Of a stretch of DNA of 10,016 nt, positions 8,785-10,016 are shown piece by piece. A program made the position numbers and the translations under genes. Source of the DNA: an uncultured bacterium. GTDB taxonomy: Bacteria > Actinomycetota > Coriobacteriia > Coriobacteriales > Coriobacteriaceae. Under the pieces are notes generated by a model, which was not told the DNA's origin, did not search any database, and saw only the letters and a program-made list of their open reading frames with translations. Each line of letters opens with the position of its first letter. Positions within the stretch are counted from its first letter, which is position 1. Location of the stretch: assembly GCA_905215275.1 (NCBI GenBank), contig CAJMPE010000060.1, forward strand, positions 1-10,016. The letters run 5' to 3'.

Positions 8785-8801
8785 TTCACAGCTGATGTGA
8801 A
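8785..8801. promoter_or_regulatory. Perfect palindrome TTCACA-N5-TGTGAA upstream of the MFS gene
   Basis: Six-base arms flank GCTGA in the 103-bp gap between the DUF3284 gene and the MFS gene, about 60 bases before the MFS ATG. The spacing and symmetry suit a dimeric repressor site. It could also be a short hairpin after the DUF3284 stop, but no T-run follows on the minus strand, so it is not a typical terminator. No clear -35/-10 pair was found nearby. Confidence 0.3.
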
Positions 8802-8827
8802 GAGCGGTAAAGCTTTTGCACAGGGTA

Positions 8828-9337
8828 TCAATGGAATACATCCGAAGCGTTTTCGGCAGTATCATCGGCGAAGGCGGGATTAGCCTTTACGCGGCGCTCA
8901 CCCTCGATGTATTTGACGATTTGATCAATCGTCTGGTTGGCGTGGCTCTTGAGCTTTCGCTCATAGAAGAAGAGGCCAAGCTTGCCGCGCGTGCCAGACG
9001 TGTTGCCACCCACACCCTGAAAATCCTCGGTATAGGTGAGCTCGCAGGCACCATCGCCAGCAGGTGCAGCCTCATAGCGCATGGTATTGATGCCCGCCGC
9101 ATACTGAAAACGGACCTCATAGAGGCACGGGTAGTCAAAGTGCTTGATCTTAACCTTGATCGCCGTGCCCTTGGCCTTGCCTTTTGCGGACTGGGCGCGC
9201 TTCTCGTACTTATAGCCGTTGAGCTTGTTGCGGCTGGGACGCTTGCCCGTGGCGTTCTCGATATCCTGCATGATGAACCCCGCCAGAGCGTCAAAAAGCT
9301 CCTCCGGCGTCACCTTAAGCATTTTGGTGAGCTGCAT
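8828..9337 (-). CDS. DUF3284-domain protein of unknown function
   Basis: This 169-residue soluble protein begins MQLTKMLKVTPEELFDAL and contains DIENATGKRPSRNKLNGYKYEK, a basic KGKAKGTAIKVKI strand, YEVRFQYAAGINTMRYE and TYTEDFQG, then FFYERKLKSHANQTIDQIVKYIE. The pattern of an N-terminal EEF-type helix, alternating strands and a basic C-terminal helix matches what I recall of the DUF3284 family, which is widespread in Gram-positive bacteria with no assigned role. There is no signal peptide or membrane segment. The last 20 residues are an acidic, probably disordered tail. ATG at 9335-9337 has a strong AAGGAG five bases upstream (plus 9343-9348), which fixes the start. Its GC-rich codons match the core genes, unlike the transporter gene that follows. 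The family call is from memory of the motif pattern. Confidence 0.8.
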   Translation of the reverse strand: MQLTKMLKVTPEELFDALAGFIMQDIENATGKRPSRNKLNGYKYEKRAQSAKGKAKGTAIKVKIKHFDYPCLYEVRFQYAAGINTMRYEAAPAGDGACELTYTEDFQGVGGNTSGTRGKLGLFFYERKLKSHANQTIDQIVKYIEGERRVKANPAFADDTAENASDVFH

Positions 9338-9370
9338 GATGGCTCCTTATTCGTTTGAACCGTTCGAGTC

Positions 9371-9376
9371 ATTGTA
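9371..9376 (-). promoter_or_regulatory. Possible -10 box for the DUF3284 gene
   Basis: The minus strand reads TACAAT here, five of six matches to the -10 consensus, 33 bases before the ATG. The -35 position 17 bases upstream (ACGCAT) is poor, so either a regulator assists or this is coincidental. Confidence 0.3.
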
Positions 9377-9398
9377 CCGCCCCAGGCTCTCCCATGCG

Positions 9399-9461
9399 TT
9401 GCGGTGAAATGCGGACTGTTTGGCGGCTTTTTTGGCCAAAACAGTCCGTATTCCACCGCAA
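9399..9461. repeat. Long near-perfect intergenic inverted repeat (26/27-base arms, 10-base loop)
   Basis: The left arm (9399-9424) begins TTGCGGTGAAATGCGGACTG. The reverse complement of the right arm (9435-9461) begins TTGCGGTGGAATACGGACTG. The arms differ by two substitutions and one extra base; the loop is GGCTTTTTTG. The structure fills the gap just after the stop codon of the nuclease gene (13 bases away) and upstream of the DUF3284 promoter region. No T-run follows on the minus strand, so it is not a standard intrinsic terminator, though such a stem could still protect or end the upstream transcript. Its size and symmetry resemble dispersed palindromic repeats or a miniature element. Confidence 0.8.
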
Positions 9462-9473
9462 GTTATCTGAGGG

Positions 9474-10016
9474 CTAGAAGTTGTAGGTGACCACTTGAGG
9501 TTCGGCAGGTTTGACGAAGAGGGTCGGATCGGCCTGTTCCACGCGAACGAACTTGACCGTCACCGTCTCAACGCCCGCCTTGTGCAACACGTCGGCGTAG
9601 ACGCGCGCCTGCAGGGCGTGTTTCTCGAGCAGCTGGCCCGGCGTCTCGTCCGGCGTGCCGCCCGTCTTGTAGTCGATGACCAGTGCGCGCGACGGATCGG
9701 CCGGGTCGGTGGCCAGTGCATCGATGGCGCCCTCGGCATAGGCACCGTAGCGGGCAATGTCCTTGTCCTCGCAGCCCAGCGAGAAGAACGGCACTTCGGC
9801 ACGGATGCACGGCCACGCGAGCAGCTCGGCACGAACCGACGACTTGAGCCAGCGATCCAGGGCGGCATCGAAGCGCTGGCGCTGCTCCGGCGTCAGGTGC
9901 CACAGGCGAGCCAGGGCGTCGGCACGCTCAGCGGGCAGCGCATCGGCACCCATCTCGATGAGCCACTGGCAGGCGGCATGGAACGCCGAGCCCAGCGCCA
10001 TGGGATTGCCGGCGGG
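9474..10016 (-). CDS. UvrD/AddA-like helicase-nuclease, C-terminal PD-(D/E)XK nuclease domain (partial)
   Basis: The frame is open from the right edge and ends with TAG at 9474-9476, giving 180 visible residues. In order it shows LGSAFHAACQ (the G-x-x-x-H motif of RecB-type nucleases), a helical region, AEGAIDAL with the metal-binding Asp, VIDYKTGG with the catalytic D-x-K, and LEKHALQARVYADVL, the Q-x-x-x-Y motif. This is a complete RecB-like nuclease motif set. The short tail ends in VVTYNF. Iron-sulfur cysteines typical of AddB are not seen after the nuclease motifs, so an AddA-like subunit is favoured: a helicase that processes double-strand breaks for RecA loading. The helicase part lies outside the window, so another nuclease-fused UvrD protein is possible. 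The internal ATG at 9999-10001 is not the start; the frame continues upstream. Confidence 0.82.
   Translation of the reverse strand, partial: PAGNPMALGSAFHAACQWLIEMGADALPAERADALARLWHLTPEQRQRFDAALDRWLKSSVRAELLAWPCIRAEVPFFSLGCEDKDIARYGAYAEGAIDALATDPADPSRALVIDYKTGGTPDETPGQLLEKHALQARVYADVLHKAGVETVTVKFVRVEQADPTLFVKPAEPQVVTYNF

Noticed and set aside
8816..9358. 180-codon plus-strand frame opposite the DUF3284 gene
   Set aside because: The minus-strand protein has a strong ribosome binding site and a recognisable family pattern; the plus frame is its antisense shadow.

Overview
The window looks like a stretch of a GC-rich actinobacterial chromosome, most likely class Coriobacteriia and possibly close to Collinsella. 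The basis is the mycobacterial-type PHP signature of its DnaE, the GC-rich codon use of the core genes and the overall gene style. That placement is inference from the sequence alone. Every gene from about position 157 to the right edge lies on the minus strand; the only plus-strand coding evidence is a 60-codon fragment at the extreme left edge.

Reading in the direction of transcription (right to left), the window holds: (i) the C-terminal PD-(D/E)XK nuclease domain of a large UvrD/AddA-like helicase-nuclease, cut by the right edge; (ii) a 136-bp spacer carrying a long near-perfect inverted repeat; (iii) a small DUF3284-type protein; (iv) a visibly lower-GC segment (about 7.39-8.83 kb) carrying a major facilitator superfamily exporter, probably acquired horizontally; (v) a complete replicative DNA polymerase III alpha subunit (dnaE, 1267 aa) with a good sigma-70-like promoter; (vi) 45 bp further on, a SNF2/SWI2-family ATPase with an N-terminal SWIM zinc finger, probably co-transcribed with dnaE.

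The left end is abnormal. The SNF2 gene is intact through helicase motif VI (DRAHRIGQ) and then runs directly into a convergent plus-strand fragment of a U32-family peptidase. The 24 bases at 157-180 read perfectly as U32 protein (LADAVRAV) on one strand and as the SNF2 motif (DRAHRIGQ) on the other. Both proteins stop making family sense exactly there. This is best explained by an assembly chimera or a recombination at a fortuitous shared 24-mer, so neither gene should be interpreted beyond that point.

Functionally the window is mostly DNA metabolism (replicase, SNF2 translocase, helicase-nuclease) with one transporter inserted among them. I did not find a convincing new multi-gene system. 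The most useful observations are the chimeric junction, the palindromic intergenic element, lineage-type insertions in DnaE together with a complete PHP metal-ligand set, the dnaE-SNF2/SWIM pairing, and the foreign-looking MFS segment.
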